Shown piece after piece: positions 29,992 through 41,516 of a stretch of DNA of 64,000 nt; the first letter of the stretch is position 1, and every line of letters begins with the position of its first letter. Source of the stretch: Mesorhizobium sp. NZP2077. Its GTDB lineage: Bacteria; Pseudomonadota; Alphaproteobacteria; Rhizobiales; Rhizobiaceae. A model generated the notes under the pieces. The model was given only the letters and a program-made list of their open reading frames with translations. It was not told where the DNA came from and searched no databases. Position numbers and translations under genes: made by a program. The stretch is from positions 124,001-188,000 of the forward strand of contig NZ_CP051294.1 in NCBI RefSeq assembly GCF_013170805.1. The letters run 5' to 3'.

Positions 29992-30255
29992 ATGACGGAG
30001 AATGAACTAACAAAAGCCCGCGGCGAAGCACTTGGCGTTATCGTCTGCCGGCTCGACGAACTGCGCCAGATGGCCGCCTCTCACGGGCTGGAATTGCTCG
30101 GTTATCTGCTGGACGTCGCCTTCACCGAATCCTGCGACGCAATCAGAAGGGAGCGTTCCTGCGCTCGAGGCGAAACAATGGATGCAGCGGCCCGCGCTGA
30201 CGAGACGTGGGTTGAGCCATTGCCGGCAGCAGCCAGGGCCTTCTGTTTTGAATGA
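29992..30255 (+). CDS. Small hypothetical protein downstream of nadC
   Basis: The 87-residue frame starts M-T-E-N-E-L-T-K-A-R-G-E-A-L and has an amphipathic helical segment 'VIVCRLDELRQMAASHGLE' followed by 'LLGYLLDVAFTESCDAI'. A GGGGGAG box lies 3-9 bases before the ATG at 29992, which is why I prefer it to the frame's first ATG at 29875. It could be the fourth gene of the nad transcript. Function not recognised. Confidence 0.5.
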   Translation: MTENELTKARGEALGVIVCRLDELRQMAASHGLELLGYLLDVAFTESCDAIRRERSCARGETMDAAARADETWVEPLPAAARAFCFE

Positions 30256-30360
30256 AACCGGTAATCGCGCCTCCATATGGGGCACTTCTCGCTGCACAGG
30301 CTTGTCGACCAGCAACCCTGCAACGCTTCTGGTCAAGGACAGATGATTTTGGAGGACAAG

Positions 30361-30933
30361 GTGGATATCAAGCCCGAACTCACCCCGGACCTGACCTCGG
30401 ACCCAATCGGTTGGGCGCTTCCGCCCTGGACGCGAGAGGAAGCCCAGACGGTCCACGACCTACCATTCAACGACCTGCTCTTCCGGGCCCAAACGGTCCA
30501 TCGCGAGAATTTCGATCCCAACCGCGTGCAGCTGTCGCGCCTGCTCTCGATCAAGACCGGCGGCTGCCCGGAAGATTGCGGCTATTGCAGCCAGTCCTCG
30601 CATCATCAGTCCGGGCTCAAAGCGTCGAAACTGATGGAGGTTGAACGCGTCGTCGCCGAAGCCAGGAAGGCGCGTGACACTGGCGCCACGCGCTACTGCA
30701 TGGGCGCCGCCTGGCGCAGTCCCAAGGAGCGCGACATGGAGACGGTGGTTGCCATGGTCGAGGGCGTAAGGGCGCTCGGCATGGAAACCTGCATGACGCT
30801 CGGCATGCTCGACCCGGGCCAGGCGCAGCGGCTCAAGCAGGCCGGCCTCGACTACTACAACCACAACATCGACACCTCCGAGCGCTACTACAGCGGGATC
30901 ATCTCGACCCGACGGGCGTGGGCTCGCGCATGA
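30361..30933 (+). pseudogene. bioB remnant (biotin synthase, 3' half deleted)
   Basis: The frame has a good ribosome-binding site (GGAGG at 30351-30355, GTG start at 30361). It encodes the radical-SAM motif '[12 protein letters not shown]' and is nearly identical to bioB at 43930-44895 from '[20 protein letters not shown]' to '[14 protein letters not shown]'. It then breaks at 'CTCGACCCG', where bioB DNA is joined to mid-bioF DNA, and ends 10 codons later. The first ~36 codons differ from the intact copy. The remaining substrate- and 2Fe-2S-binding part is missing, so it cannot be functional. Confidence 0.93.
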
Positions 30934-31161
30934 CCTCGAAGGCCGCGACAATGGGTTGTGCAAACCTGCGGCAAGGCGTTGGGGGCCTCACGCGCGCTGT
31001 GCGACTATCTCGTCAATCGCTGCCAGCCCTTCATCTACGCCACCGCGCCCTCGCCGCCGATGGCCGTGGCGGCTGCAACGGCGCTCGATATCATTAACGA
31101 CGGGCCAGAGCGCCGTGAGCGGCTGAGTGTCGGCGAGGCCGACGTCTCGGCACTGTTCTAG
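30908..31161 (+). pseudogene. bioF remnant with two internal deletions
   Basis: Bases 30908-30990 match bioF around residues 210-238 ('[13 protein letters not shown]', 'TCGKALGAS'). After a small gap, '[20 protein letters not shown]' to 'PERRERL' matches residues ~248-290. A second large deletion then joins to the C-terminal '[19 protein letters not shown]' region, where an in-frame TAG interrupts. Only fragments of the PLP enzyme remain. Confidence 0.88.
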
Positions 31162-31191
31162 GTGCTTGGCGAGGAATGGGAGCGCACGCCA

Positions 31192-31568
31192 TGACAGTAA
31201 AGGTCGTCGTGACTGGCACCGACATCGGTATCGGCAAGACTGTGTTTTCGGCCGGGTTAGCTGGCCTACTCGACGGCTTCTACTGGAAACCAGTTCAGTC
31301 AGGTCTCGACGATGAGCCCGACAGCGAGGTCGTTGCCCCCGTCTCCGGCCCTCCGGCCGAGCGCGTCAATCCGGTCGAGCGGTCGATTGTCGGCAAGGTA
31401 CCAGCGCAGGCCGGTAGGATGAACACGGTGCTCGAAATAACGGCCCTTGAACAAGACCGGCTCCTCAGAAACCGAAGTGCAGTCATGTCTGCAGCAGCTT
31501 ACCGAATAGGCTGCGAAAAGACCTCATTTTTACCAATTTTCCCGGCTTTCATTTCAGGAACGCATTAG
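31192..31568 (+). pseudogene. bioD remnant (N-terminal part only)
   Basis: [19 protein letters not shown] and '[20 protein letters not shown]' match dethiobiotin synthetase at 46031. The P-loop T-G of the intact copy is changed to I-G. Homology fades after about base 31370 and the frame runs through unrelated DNA to 31568. The order and spacing after bioF match the intact operon. Confidence 0.85.
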
Positions 31569-33949
31569 GACTTCCCATTTGTCAGACTAGACGCCGTGTC
31601 GGCGATAGATACTGCATCGATCCCGTAATGCCGGTAAAGGTCGCTCACCGAGCCCGTTTGACCGAAATGCTCTACCCCAAGACTGATCGTTTTGTGACCC
31701 ATCACGCCACCCAGCCATGAGAGCGTTGCCGGGTGGCCGTCAATGACGGTGACAATCCTGCAATGGCGCGGCAATTTGCCTAGTAGGCGCTCAACGTGGC
31801 TCAGTGCATCCAGATTGCCACGGGCACGTTCGCGCTGGGCGGCTTGCCAACCGGCATTAAGGCGATCGGCCGAGGTGATTGACAGGACGCCGATGTCGCG
31901 CCGCCTGTCAGCTAGCATGCCTGCCGCTGCAATGGCCTCGGTTCCGATCGTACCCTGATAGGCAATGATGAGATCGGCATTGGAGCCGGGTTCTTTCAGC
32001 CAGGTCGCCCCATCGATCACCTCTTGGGCGAAACAGGTGTTCGGTTTGCGGCCCGGCTGCTCAATCTGGCGGGTGCTGAGGCGCAGGTAAACCGAGCCGC
32101 CGGTTTCGTCGCGCAGCCATGTGCGCTCGTCGGGATCGCCCTCCCCTTCACGCTGCAGGTAGTCAAAGGCCCACGCCATGATGATAGCAAGTTCGTCGGC
32201 GAAGGCCGGCTCAAAGCTCGCCAACCCGTCCTGGCTCATGCCGATCAGCGGCTGAGCGATCGACTGATGCGCACCGCCCTCGCTGGAAAGCGAAACGCCA
32301 GACGGCGTGCCGACGACGATGAAGCGGGCATCCTGGTAACACCCATAGTTCAAAGCATCCAAGCCGCGCGACACGAAAGGATCGTAAAGCGTACCGATCG
32401 GCAGTAGCCGCTCGCCGAACAGGGAATGGGAAAGCCCTGCCGCGCCCAACAATAGGAACAGGTTCATCTCGGCGATGCCGAGCTCGATGTGCTGGCCCTT
32501 AGGCGAGAAATCCCACTTCTGGGCGCTCGGGATGCGCTGGTCTCGGAAGATGTCAGTGAACTCCTGACGTGCGAACAGTCGGCGGCGATTGACCCACGGG
32601 CCGAGATTGGTCGAAACCGTCACGTCTGGCGAGGTCGTGACAATGCGGGCGGCGAGATCGCTGTCGGATTTGCCGATCGCGTCGAGAATACGGCCGAAGG
32701 CGGCCTGGGTCGAAATTTCGTCGCGCACTGCGGCAGGGCTTATGGCAACGGCCTGCGGAATGTCGACGCGTTCCGCGCGGTAGCGTCGCCGGCCCTTTGC
32801 AAAGAACGGCACCGATCCGAGGAAGGCCTGGATCTCTTCCGCAGAGCCATCCAGCCCCTCAAAGCGCTCCCATTCGCGAGCCGACCGGACCTTCATCTGC
32901 TCCTGAAAGGCCTGCATCTGTGCAGAGGTCATCAGCCCGGAATGATTGTCCTTGTGGCCGGCGAGCGGCGTACCATAGCCCTTTACAGTGTAGGCGATGA
33001 AGGCGGTCGGACGGTCGTGATCGATTCCGTTGAAGGTTTCGGTCAGAGTCTCTAGGCAGTGCCCGCCGAGATTATTCATCAGCTCCGACAGCTCGTTGTC
33101 GGAACGACGCTCGATCAGCGCACTCACCTTGCCTTGGTCGGCGAGATCGTCGAACAGGCGCTTGCGCCAAGCAGCACCGCCTTGGAACAACAGCGCCGAA
33201 TAGAGCTGGTTGGGACAGGCGTCGATCCATTCCTTCAGTGCCTCGCCGCCGGGCTCTTCGAATGCAGCTCGCTGCAATGCACCGTACTTGAGCGTGATGA
33301 CATTCCAGCCGAACGCCTTGAATACCATTTCAATGCGGTCGTAGAGACCCTCACGCACGACCCCGTCGAGACTCTGGCGGTTATAGTCGATGATCCACCA
33401 GCAATTGCGCAGGTCGTGTTTCCAGCCTTCCTGCAGCGCCTCGTAGACATTGCCCTCATCGAGTTCGGCGTCGCCGACTAGCGCGATCATCCGGCCGGGT
33501 TTATCACCGGTGGCGCTCCAGCCCTTGGCGGCGATATAGTCTTGGATCAATGAAGCGAAGGGCGTGATCCCGACACCGAGTCCGACGGATCCCGTCGAGA
33601 AATCGACATCGTCCACATCCTTCGTGCGGCTAGGGTATGACTGAGCACCGTGATAGCCGCGGAAGTTCTCCAGCTTCTCAAGCGTCTGATTTCCCATCAG
33701 ATATTGGATCGCATGGAAGACCGGTGAGGCGTGAGGCTTGACGGCCACACGGTCCTGTGGCCGCAACACGTCGAAATAGAGTGCCGTCATTAGCGACACC
33801 ATCGAGGCTGACGATGCCTGATGGCCGCCAACCTTGACGCCATCCACCTTCTCGCGCCGGTTCGCCTGGTCGATCATCCAGCAGGCGAGCCAGAGAGTCT
33901 TCTTTTCCAGTCGGCGAAGCATTTTAGGGTCACGGGTTGCCTTGGCCAT
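31565..33949 (-). CDS. Homodimeric 2-oxoacid dehydrogenase E1 (AceE/MdeB-like, TPP-dependent)
   Basis: The 794-residue protein has the transketolase-like layout of the homodimeric pyruvate dehydrogenase E1. The TPP-binding domain contains '[20 protein letters not shown]' (G159-D160) and the Asn of '[11 protein letters not shown]' (N190). The pyrimidine domain contains '[20 protein letters not shown]', and a C-terminal domain follows. It is ~90 residues shorter than E. coli AceE. Pseudomonas MdeB, a 2-oxobutyrate dehydrogenase E1, has this form and is controlled by an Lrp-type MdeR; here too an Lrp-type gene is divergent. The substrate (pyruvate or 2-oxobutyrate) cannot be read from sequence. 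No E2 or E3 gene is adjacent. Databases often call such proteins transketolase. Confidence 0.8.
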   Translation of the reverse strand: MAKATRDPKMLRRLEKKTLWLACWMIDQANRREKVDGVKVGGHQASSASMVSLMTALYFDVLRPQDRVAVKPHASPVFHAIQYLMGNQTLEKLENFRGYHGAQSYPSRTKDVDDVDFSTGSVGLGVGITPFASLIQDYIAAKGWSATGDKPGRMIALVGDAELDEGNVYEALQEGWKHDLRNCWWIIDYNRQSLDGVVREGLYDRIEMVFKAFGWNVITLKYGALQRAAFEEPGGEALKEWIDACPNQLYSALLFQGGAAWRKRLFDDLADQGKVSALIERRSDNELSELMNNLGGHCLETLTETFNGIDHDRPTAFIAYTVKGYGTPLAGHKDNHSGLMTSAQMQAFQEQMKVRSAREWERFEGLDGSAEEIQAFLGSVPFFAKGRRRYRAERVDIPQAVAISPAAVRDEISTQAAFGRILDAIGKSDSDLAARIVTTSPDVTVSTNLGPWVNRRRLFARQEFTDIFRDQRIPSAQKWDFSPKGQHIELGIAEMNLFLLLGAAGLSHSLFGERLLPIGTLYDPFVSRGLDALNYGCYQDARFIVVGTPSGVSLSSEGGAHQSIAQPLIGMSQDGLASFEPAFADELAIIMAWAFDYLQREGEGDPDERTWLRDETGGSVYLRLSTRQIEQPGRKPNTCFAQEVIDGATWLKEPGSNADLIIAYQGTIGTEAIAAAGMLADRRRDIGVLSITSADRLNAGWQAAQRERARGNLDALSHVERLLGKLPRHCRIVTVIDGHPATLSWLGGVMGHKTISLGVEHFGQTGSVSDLYRHYGIDAVSIADTASSLTNGKS

Positions 33950-33978
33950 TTCGCTGCGTCTCTCGCTGCAGTTTGTTC

Positions 33979-34004
33979 TTTGGCAATTTTACCGTCCCTT
34001 TGGC
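33979..34004. promoter_or_regulatory. Direct repeat in the divergent E1/Lrp promoter region
   Basis: TTTGGC occurs at 33979-33984 and 33999-34004, exactly 20 bases apart (two helical turns), each followed by an A/T-rich ATTTT. This is a plausible pair of sites for an Lrp-type protein; it is inference from spacing only. Confidence 0.35.
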
Positions 34005-34077
34005 GCTATTTTCTTGCTATTCCCTCCCCAATCGGCAAATTCACGACAGAAGCTGCCACAATATGATCGGAATACAG

Positions 34078-34545
34078 ATGACATCTGCCAAGCTAGATTC
34101 GATGGACCGCAGGATGCTGCGTGAATTGCAGGCCAATGCTCGGCTCACGAACCAAGAGCTGAGCGAGAAGGTAGGCCTTAGCCCGTCCCCATGCCTACGA
34201 CGCCTGCGCCGATTGGAATCCGAGGGGATCATCACCGGCTACGCTGTGACACTTGACGAAGAAAAGCTGGGTCTTTCAGTGGCGCTTTTCATGTCAGTGA
34301 AGTTGGAGCGCCAAATCGATTCCGCACTCGTCGCCTTCGAAACCGAGATCAAGAAGCATCCGGAAGTTGTCGACTGTTGGCTGATGACGGGCGACAACGA
34401 CTATCTCCTTCGAGTTTTGACATCCGGCTTGAAAGAGTATGAGACGTTTCTGACAGGGACGTTGACCAAAATTCCCGGAATCGCCTCCATCCAGTCTTCA
34501 ATTTCACTTCGACGTGTGAAATCTTCAGGATCGGGTATCGTGTAG
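34078..34545 (+). CDS. Lrp/AsnC-family regulator divergent from the E1 gene
   Basis: The 155-residue protein has an N-terminal HTH ('LDSMDRRMLRELQANARLTN', 'LSEKVGLSPSPCLRRLRRLE') and the RAM ligand-binding domain ('VALFMSVKLERQIDSALVAF', 'VVDCWLMTGDNDYLLRVL'). It starts 128 bases from the E1 gene on the opposite strand, the classic arrangement for a local activator sensing an amino acid or 2-oxoacid. The ATG at 34063 is a possible alternative start; the open frame upstream of it is not Lrp-like. Confidence 0.92.
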   Translation: MTSAKLDSMDRRMLRELQANARLTNQELSEKVGLSPSPCLRRLRRLESEGIITGYAVTLDEEKLGLSVALFMSVKLERQIDSALVAFETEIKKHPEVVDCWLMTGDNDYLLRVLTSGLKEYETFLTGTLTKIPGIASIQSSISLRRVKSSGSGIV

Positions 34546-34734
34546 CGCACTTATCGAACACGACGACCGCTAGTCAGATAGGCTAGCTGTGAATAGCGAC
34601 CGGGCGTGCGGGCAAATTCGGCGGGCATTCAAGTGCGCGGAGCATCTTTCATGTAGCCGTGTCACGTGGCAGCAAACGAATCGCCCAATCAAGTGAAGCA
34701 GCGATTAGATCGCCGGCGAAGAAGGCACCCCGCG

Positions 34735-35175
34735 CGAACGCTGCCGCCACAGACGCATCAGCGCGGGTCCTCGGCCGAAACCGGCCGAGGCTTGTAGTAG
34801 ACCGTGCTGCGGGCCAGCTTTAGCACCTTCACCTGACGCACCACAGTCAGAGTGTGGTCGCGGTCGATCATCGCTTTGCGCTCAGCAGGCCGGCCTTGCG
34901 TGAGCGCGCCGGACAAAAAACGTTCCCAGCGCCAGCTCATCGATCTTGGCGTGCAACGCCTTCAAATCGACCGGCGCCTCGCTCGAACCCGCCTTGTCCT
35001 GCCCGAACACGCCAGCGGGGCCTTCGAACAATTGGTTCTTCCAGATCGTAATCTGGTTCGGGTGAACGTTGAACAGCTGCGCCAGCTACGAACGCGTCTT
35101 CTCCCCCTTTACCGCGGCCAACGCCACCTTCGCATTGAATGCCGGTGAATGCGTCCGGCGGCTTCTCTTCGTCAT
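34735..35175 (-). pseudogene. IS3-family insertion sequence remnant (OrfA with stop, start of OrfB)
   Basis: Read on the minus strand from ATG 35175, the sequence encodes an IS3-type OrfA: 'MTKRSRRTHSPAFNAKVALA', then an in-frame TAG (35088-35086), then 'LAQLFNVHPNQITIWKNQL' and 'AKIDELALGTF'. This is followed in another frame by the beginning of OrfB ('RQVKVLKLARSTVYYKPRPV'). The DDE catalytic part is absent. Both the nonsense codon and the truncation make it dead. Confidence 0.85.
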
Positions 35176-35194
35176 CTCAACTCCTGATTCCCGG

Positions 35195-36086
35195 CGAGAA
35201 TCCTCTCTCTTCCGCCGTGTCTGGTTGGTTTTGGAGGCGTGCGGCGGCTCGCATTATTGGGCGCGCGAGATCGCGGCGCTCGGTCACGACGTGCGTTTGA
35301 TCCCGCCGATTTATGTGAAGCCCTTCGTGAAAATGGGCAAACGGAAGGCGCCGACGCCGAAGCGATCACCGAAGCCGTCACCGGCAAGACCATGCGTTCG
35401 TTCCGATCAAATCGGCTGATAAACAAGCGGCGGCCATGGTACTGAGGGCGCGCGCCCTTTTAATCCGCCAGCAAACTCAGGCGATCAACACCCTTCGCGG
35501 GCATTTGTCGGAGTTGGGCGTTATTGCCGCCCTCAGCACGCTAAAGTGGCTGCGTTGATCGAGATCGTGCGGGACGAGGAGGACGTTTGCCTGCCAAAAG
35601 CCGCTCGATTGGCTTTGGCTGAAATCATCGATCAGATCGAGGCGCTGACGCGTCAAATCGACAAGCTCGAACGAGGGATCGTCGGCGAGGCGAAGCGCGA
35701 CGAGGACATGCGACGGCTGACCAAAATTCCGGGCGTCGGAGCGATCACGCGGCTTCCGTCAAAGCGCTGATCCCGGATCCCCACGGGTTCAAATCCGGCC
35801 GTCACTTCGCCTGCTTGGGACTGACGCCAAAGCCCATTCGAGCGGCGGGAAGGCGCGGCTCGGCGGCGTATCGAAAATGGGCAACCCGACGCTCCGCTCG
35901 CTGCTCGTTTGTGGCGCGACATCGGTCTTGCTGCGCGTTAAGGGAAACGACAAAGCGCCGCGATGGCTAGTTGCCCTTTTAGCGCGGCGGTCGTCGCGAT
36001 CGCGCTCGCACAAGATGGCGAGGATTATCTGGGCGCTGCTCACCAAGGGCGGGACTGGTGCGGCTAGCGGCGCAGCACGCGCCTGA
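35195..36086 (+). pseudogene. IS110/IS1111-family transposase, fragmented by frameshifts
   Basis: Several frames together spell an IS1111-type transposase without its N-terminus: 'VLEACGGSHYWAREIAALGH', 'DVRLIPPIYVKPFVK', then after a shift 'LRARALLIRQQTQAINTLRG', then 'LTKIPGVGAIT', 'HGFKSGRHFACLGLTPK' and 'MGNPTLRSLLVCGATSVLLR'. At least three frame changes are needed. It abuts the IS3 remnant, so the interval is a small insertion-sequence graveyard. Confidence 0.87.
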
Positions 36087-36344
36087 GCCGGACGACGACC
36101 AAGACGGATTGGCCGGCGCGACAATGCGCTTACAGCGCGTCAGATTGATCAGCCCCCCGCATCGCGAATTTCATCGAGGCCAGCGGTCTTAGACCGCGCT
36201 GAAAAGCCGGACATATGACCGCACCTATCCCGCTGGATGAAATTCTGAAAAAGCGATTGCCCGCGTGGCCGTTCCGCATATGTCGCGCTATACCTACTGG
36301 TGAGGTATCCCTCCACACTCCGGAATCCTTGGCCGCTAAGATAA

Positions 36345-37757
36345 TCAGCCAATGGTGTACGGCAATTCGCTGCGCCGGTTGTGATCCACCGTAATTCTGC
36401 TCTGAAGGGGCGGGATGGCGCGTTGAATGCAATCCATGCGCTCACAAATGCGACATGAAACCCCAATGGGGTCGAATGCCGAGCGGTTGGTGAAATCCAT
36501 GCGGTCCGCATAGACGAAATCGCCTGCATAGGAAATTTCGCATCCGAGGGCGATGGCGTATCGCCGATGAGGAGAGGCAAATCCGCCTTCGGCCTTCACC
36601 ACCTCGGTTGCGATGCTGAGATAGCGCACGCCATCCGGCGTCTCCGCCAGCTGACAGATCATGCGGCCGGGAGATTCGAAGGCCTGGTGGGCATTCCACA
36701 ACGGGCATGCCGCGCCATAGCGCGCAAACTGCAATTTGGAGGCGCTGTGACGCTTGGTGATGTTGCCAGCACGGTCGATGCGCGCAAAAAAGACTGGGAC
36801 GCCCTTCAGTCTAGCCCTTTGCAACGTCGAGAGGCGGTGAGCAACCTGTTCGAGGCTGGCGCCGAAACGGACCGCCAGGAGGTGCAGGTCATGTCGCAAC
36901 TCCTTTGCTGCGACCAGGAACGGTCGGTATGGCAACATCAGCGCACCGGCAAAATAGTTCAGAAGACCAATCCGACAAATTTCTGAAGCTTCTGCGGTCC
37001 GAAAGCGGGCTCGCTCAATGAGCGCGTCGATCTGCCCGTGCTGCTCCAAGGCGCCAATCTGAAATGCCATCTGGAAACTACGCGTGGCCGCCGGCGAATA
37101 AGGATTCAGATAAAGTACCCGCGCGGAAGCATCGAAGAACCTGACCACCCGTTCGCCGTTGCCGGCGCGCGCTAGGCGGACCTTGTGATGTTCCTCGAGG
37201 TACTGGGACAAAGCGGTCCCCGCCTCGCCCTCGGGCAAACGAAGGGTTTTCGCCAGATGCTCGGCCGCCCGATCGAGCTCGTCGATATAGTTGTCGACGA
37301 AATGGAAAAAATCGCGAACCTCCTCATAGGGCGTCGGCTCCGACATGGCATTGTTGCGGACCAGCTGGTCGTCGAAGCTGGCAAGCTGTTCGCTGTTCCT
37401 GCGATACGCCTGGTGGCAGGCGATCAGCGCATGCGCGATCGAGGGCGCATTTTGCGCGATCAGCTTCAGTTCCTGCACGCCCGGTGTCAGACGGCCAAAG
37501 ACCGGATCAGCGAGGGTCTCCCTCAGGACAGAAAGCAGCCGGTCGGCGTCGCTACCGCCGATAGACGCTATGTCGACCTGGAATTTCTCAGCCAATGCAA
37601 GAAGCACCGCGGCCGAGACCGGTCGCTGGTTGTTCTCGATTTGATTGAGATAACTGGTCGAGATCCCCAGCCGCTCGGCGAACGCCGACTGGGTAGCCTT
37701 GCTGGCGTCTCGCAGTTCGCGGACGCGACGGCCGATGAAGAGCTTGGCGTAGGCCAT
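36345..37757 (-). CDS. ScfR/PccR-type regulator (XRE helix-turn-helix plus short-chain acyl-CoA sensing domain)
   Basis: The ~470-residue protein has an N-terminal XRE HTH ('[20 protein letters not shown]', '[20 protein letters not shown]') and the long DUF2083/ScfR domain ending in the Cys pattern [12 protein letters not shown]. PccR of Rhodobacter is this type and activates propionyl-CoA carboxylase genes. Here it is divergent from pccB-pccA-mcm, which supports the same role. A Met two codons earlier (37763) is also possible. A TTTGCAAA site overlaps the start, suggesting autoregulation. Confidence 0.88.
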   Translation of the reverse strand: MAYAKLFIGRRVRELRDASKATQSAFAERLGISTSYLNQIENNQRPVSAAVLLALAEKFQVDIASIGGSDADRLLSVLRETLADPVFGRLTPGVQELKLIAQNAPSIAHALIACHQAYRRNSEQLASFDDQLVRNNAMSEPTPYEEVRDFFHFVDNYIDELDRAAEHLAKTLRLPEGEAGTALSQYLEEHHKVRLARAGNGERVVRFFDASARVLYLNPYSPAATRSFQMAFQIGALEQHGQIDALIERARFRTAEASEICRIGLLNYFAGALMLPYRPFLVAAKELRHDLHLLAVRFGASLEQVAHRLSTLQRARLKGVPVFFARIDRAGNITKRHSASKLQFARYGAACPLWNAHQAFESPGRMICQLAETPDGVRYLSIATEVVKAEGGFASPHRRYAIALGCEISYAGDFVYADRMDFTNRSAFDPIGVSCRICERMDCIQRAIPPLQSRITVDHNRRSELPYTIG

Positions 37758-37790
37758 TTGCAAATTCGCATTTTTCTATTCGCAGTTTTA
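37757..37790. promoter_or_regulatory. Candidate ScfR/PccR binding site in the regulator's leader
   Basis: TTTGCAAA at 37757-37764 is followed by two further T-T-C-G-C-A copies (read on the plus strand around 37765-37770 and 37779-37784), giving three GCRAA-type repeats on the minus strand. A TTTGCAAA-N4-TTTGCAAA motif is reported for Rhodobacter PccR; only one perfect half is present here. Confidence 0.5.
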
Positions 37791-37874
37791 TACATTCCAC
37801 ATCAACGCCCGGTCAACGCTTTCGCGCTCGTTGCCGACAAACTAATGCGAAGCGCAATTTATGGGAGAATGCCA

Positions 37875-37970
37875 ATGTCGGCGGCAGCATACGTTTCGAG
37901 GAAAAGCCAGCTCGCCCTGATCGGGTTCTCAACGACAAATCGGGTCTTTGCAGCACAGGCCGTGCGCTGA
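37875..37970 (+). CDS. Possible 31-residue leader peptide coupled to pccB
   Basis: A GGGAGA box at 37863-37868 precedes an ATG at 37875. The frame ([12 protein letters not shown] and on) ends with a TGA that overlaps the pccB ATG as TGATG. pccB itself lacks an obvious ribosome-binding site, so translation of this short frame may be what brings ribosomes to pccB. Existence of the peptide is inferred. Confidence 0.4.
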   Translation: MSAAAYVSRKSQLALIGFSTTNRVFAAQAVR

Positions 37971-39502
37971 TGCGAGCCGTTCTTGAACAACTCGAGGCCC
38001 GCCGCCAGCAGGCCCGCCTCGGCGGCGGTCAAAAGCGCATCGACGCCCAGCACGCAAAAGGCAAGTTGACCGCCAGGGAACGACTGGACGTACTCCTCGA
38101 TGAGGGCTCGTTCGAGGAATACGACATGTATGTCACCCACCGCGCGACCGACTTTGGCATGGCCGCTCAGAAGGTAGCGGGCGATGGCGTGGTGACTGGA
38201 TGGGGCACCATCAACGGGCGGCTCGTCTATGTCTTTTCCCAAGACTTCACCGTCCTTGGCGGCTCGCTGTCGGAAACCCATGCCCAGAAAATCTGCAAGA
38301 TCATGGACATGGCGGTGCGCAACGGCGCGCCGGTGATCGGTCTGAACGACAGCGGCGGCGCCCGCATCCAGGAGGGTGTGGATTCGCTGGCCGGCTATGC
38401 TGATGTCTTCAAGCGCAATGTCGATGCGTCCGGCGTCGTGCCGCAGATTTCCGTCATCATGGGGCCGTGCGCCGGCGGCGCGGTGTATTCGCCGGCAATG
38501 ACCGACTTCATCTTCATGGTGCGCGACAGCTCCTACATGTTCGTGACTGGACCGGACGTGGTGAAGACGGTCACCAACGAGATCGTTACCGCCGAAGAAC
38601 TGGGCGGCGCGCGCACCCATACGCAGAAGTCGTCGGTCGCCGACGGAGCGTTCGACAATGATATCGAGGCGCTGGAGGAAATCCGCCGACTGTTCGACTT
38701 CCTGCCGCTCAACAACCGCGAGAAGGCGCCGGTGCGCCCTTTCCACGACGATCCGTCGCGGCTGGAGATGCGCCTGGACACGCTGATCCCCGACAGCGCG
38801 GCGAAGCCCTACGACATGCGCGAACTGATCCTGGCGGTTGCGGACGAGGGCGATTTCTTCGAGATACAGGAAGCCTTCGCCCGAAACATCATAACCGGCT
38901 TCCTGCGCCTCGAGGGTCAAACGGTCGGCGTCATCGCCAACCAGCCGATGGTGCTGGCCGGCTGCCTGGACATCGATTCGTCGCGCAAAGCGGCGCGGTT
39001 CGTCCGCTTCTGCGACGCGTACTCCATTCCGATCCTGACTCTGGTGGACGTCCCAGGCTTCCTGCCCGGCACGGCACAGGAATATGGCGGGGTCATCAAG
39101 CATGGGGCGAAGCTGCTGTTCGCCTACGGCCAGGCCACCGTGCCGATGGTCACGCTGATCACCCGCAAGGCCTATGGCGGCGCCTACGACGTCATGGCGT
39201 CGAAGCATATCGGCGCGGACATCAACTATGCGTGGCCGACGGCCGAGATCGCCGTCATGGGCGCCAAGGGCGCGACCGAAATCCTTTACCGTTCGGAACT
39301 TGGCGACAAGGACAAGATCGCGGCGCGGACGAAGGATTACGAGGCGCGCTTCGCTAACCCGTTCGTCGCCGCCGAGCGCGGCTTCATCGATGAGGTGATC
39401 ATGCCGCATTCGTCACGTAGGCGCATCGCCCGCGCCTTCGCGGCTTTGCGCGGCAAGAAGATCGACGCGCCGTGGAAGAAACACGACACGATACCGCTGT
39501 GA
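37970..39502 (+). CDS. pccB: Propionyl-CoA carboxylase beta (carboxyltransferase) subunit
   Basis: The 510-residue crotonase-fold protein transfers the carboxyl group from biotin to propionyl-CoA. It carries '[20 protein letters not shown]', '[20 protein letters not shown]' and '[20 protein letters not shown]' in the N-terminal half, and '[20 protein letters not shown]', '[20 protein letters not shown]' and '[20 protein letters not shown]' in the C-terminal half. This pattern is that of PccB rather than acetyl-CoA carboxylase. It is first in the pccB-pccA-mcm operon. Confidence 0.95.
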   Translation: MRAVLEQLEARRQQARLGGGQKRIDAQHAKGKLTARERLDVLLDEGSFEEYDMYVTHRATDFGMAAQKVAGDGVVTGWGTINGRLVYVFSQDFTVLGGSLSETHAQKICKIMDMAVRNGAPVIGLNDSGGARIQEGVDSLAGYADVFKRNVDASGVVPQISVIMGPCAGGAVYSPAMTDFIFMVRDSSYMFVTGPDVVKTVTNEIVTAEELGGARTHTQKSSVADGAFDNDIEALEEIRRLFDFLPLNNREKAPVRPFHDDPSRLEMRLDTLIPDSAAKPYDMRELILAVADEGDFFEIQEAFARNIITGFLRLEGQTVGVIANQPMVLAGCLDIDSSRKAARFVRFCDAYSIPILTLVDVPGFLPGTAQEYGGVIKHGAKLLFAYGQATVPMVTLITRKAYGGAYDVMASKHIGADINYAWPTAEIAVMGAKGATEILYRSELGDKDKIAARTKDYEARFANPFVAAERGFIDEVIMPHSSRRRIARAFAALRGKKIDAPWKKHDTIPL

Positions 39503-39512
39503 TGAGGCCCTG

Positions 39513-41512
<2,000 letters not shown>

Positions 41513-41516
<4 letters not shown>

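Noticed and set aside
31370..31568. 3' part of the bioD-remnant frame as a separate gene
   Set aside because: It is run-on translation after the homology ends, with no start of its own.
37859..39409. Long reverse-strand open frame (516 codons) across pccB
   Set aside because: It is the mirror frame of a high-GC gene; its protein is His/Asp/Arg-rich with no domain, and pccB on the other strand is unmistakable.
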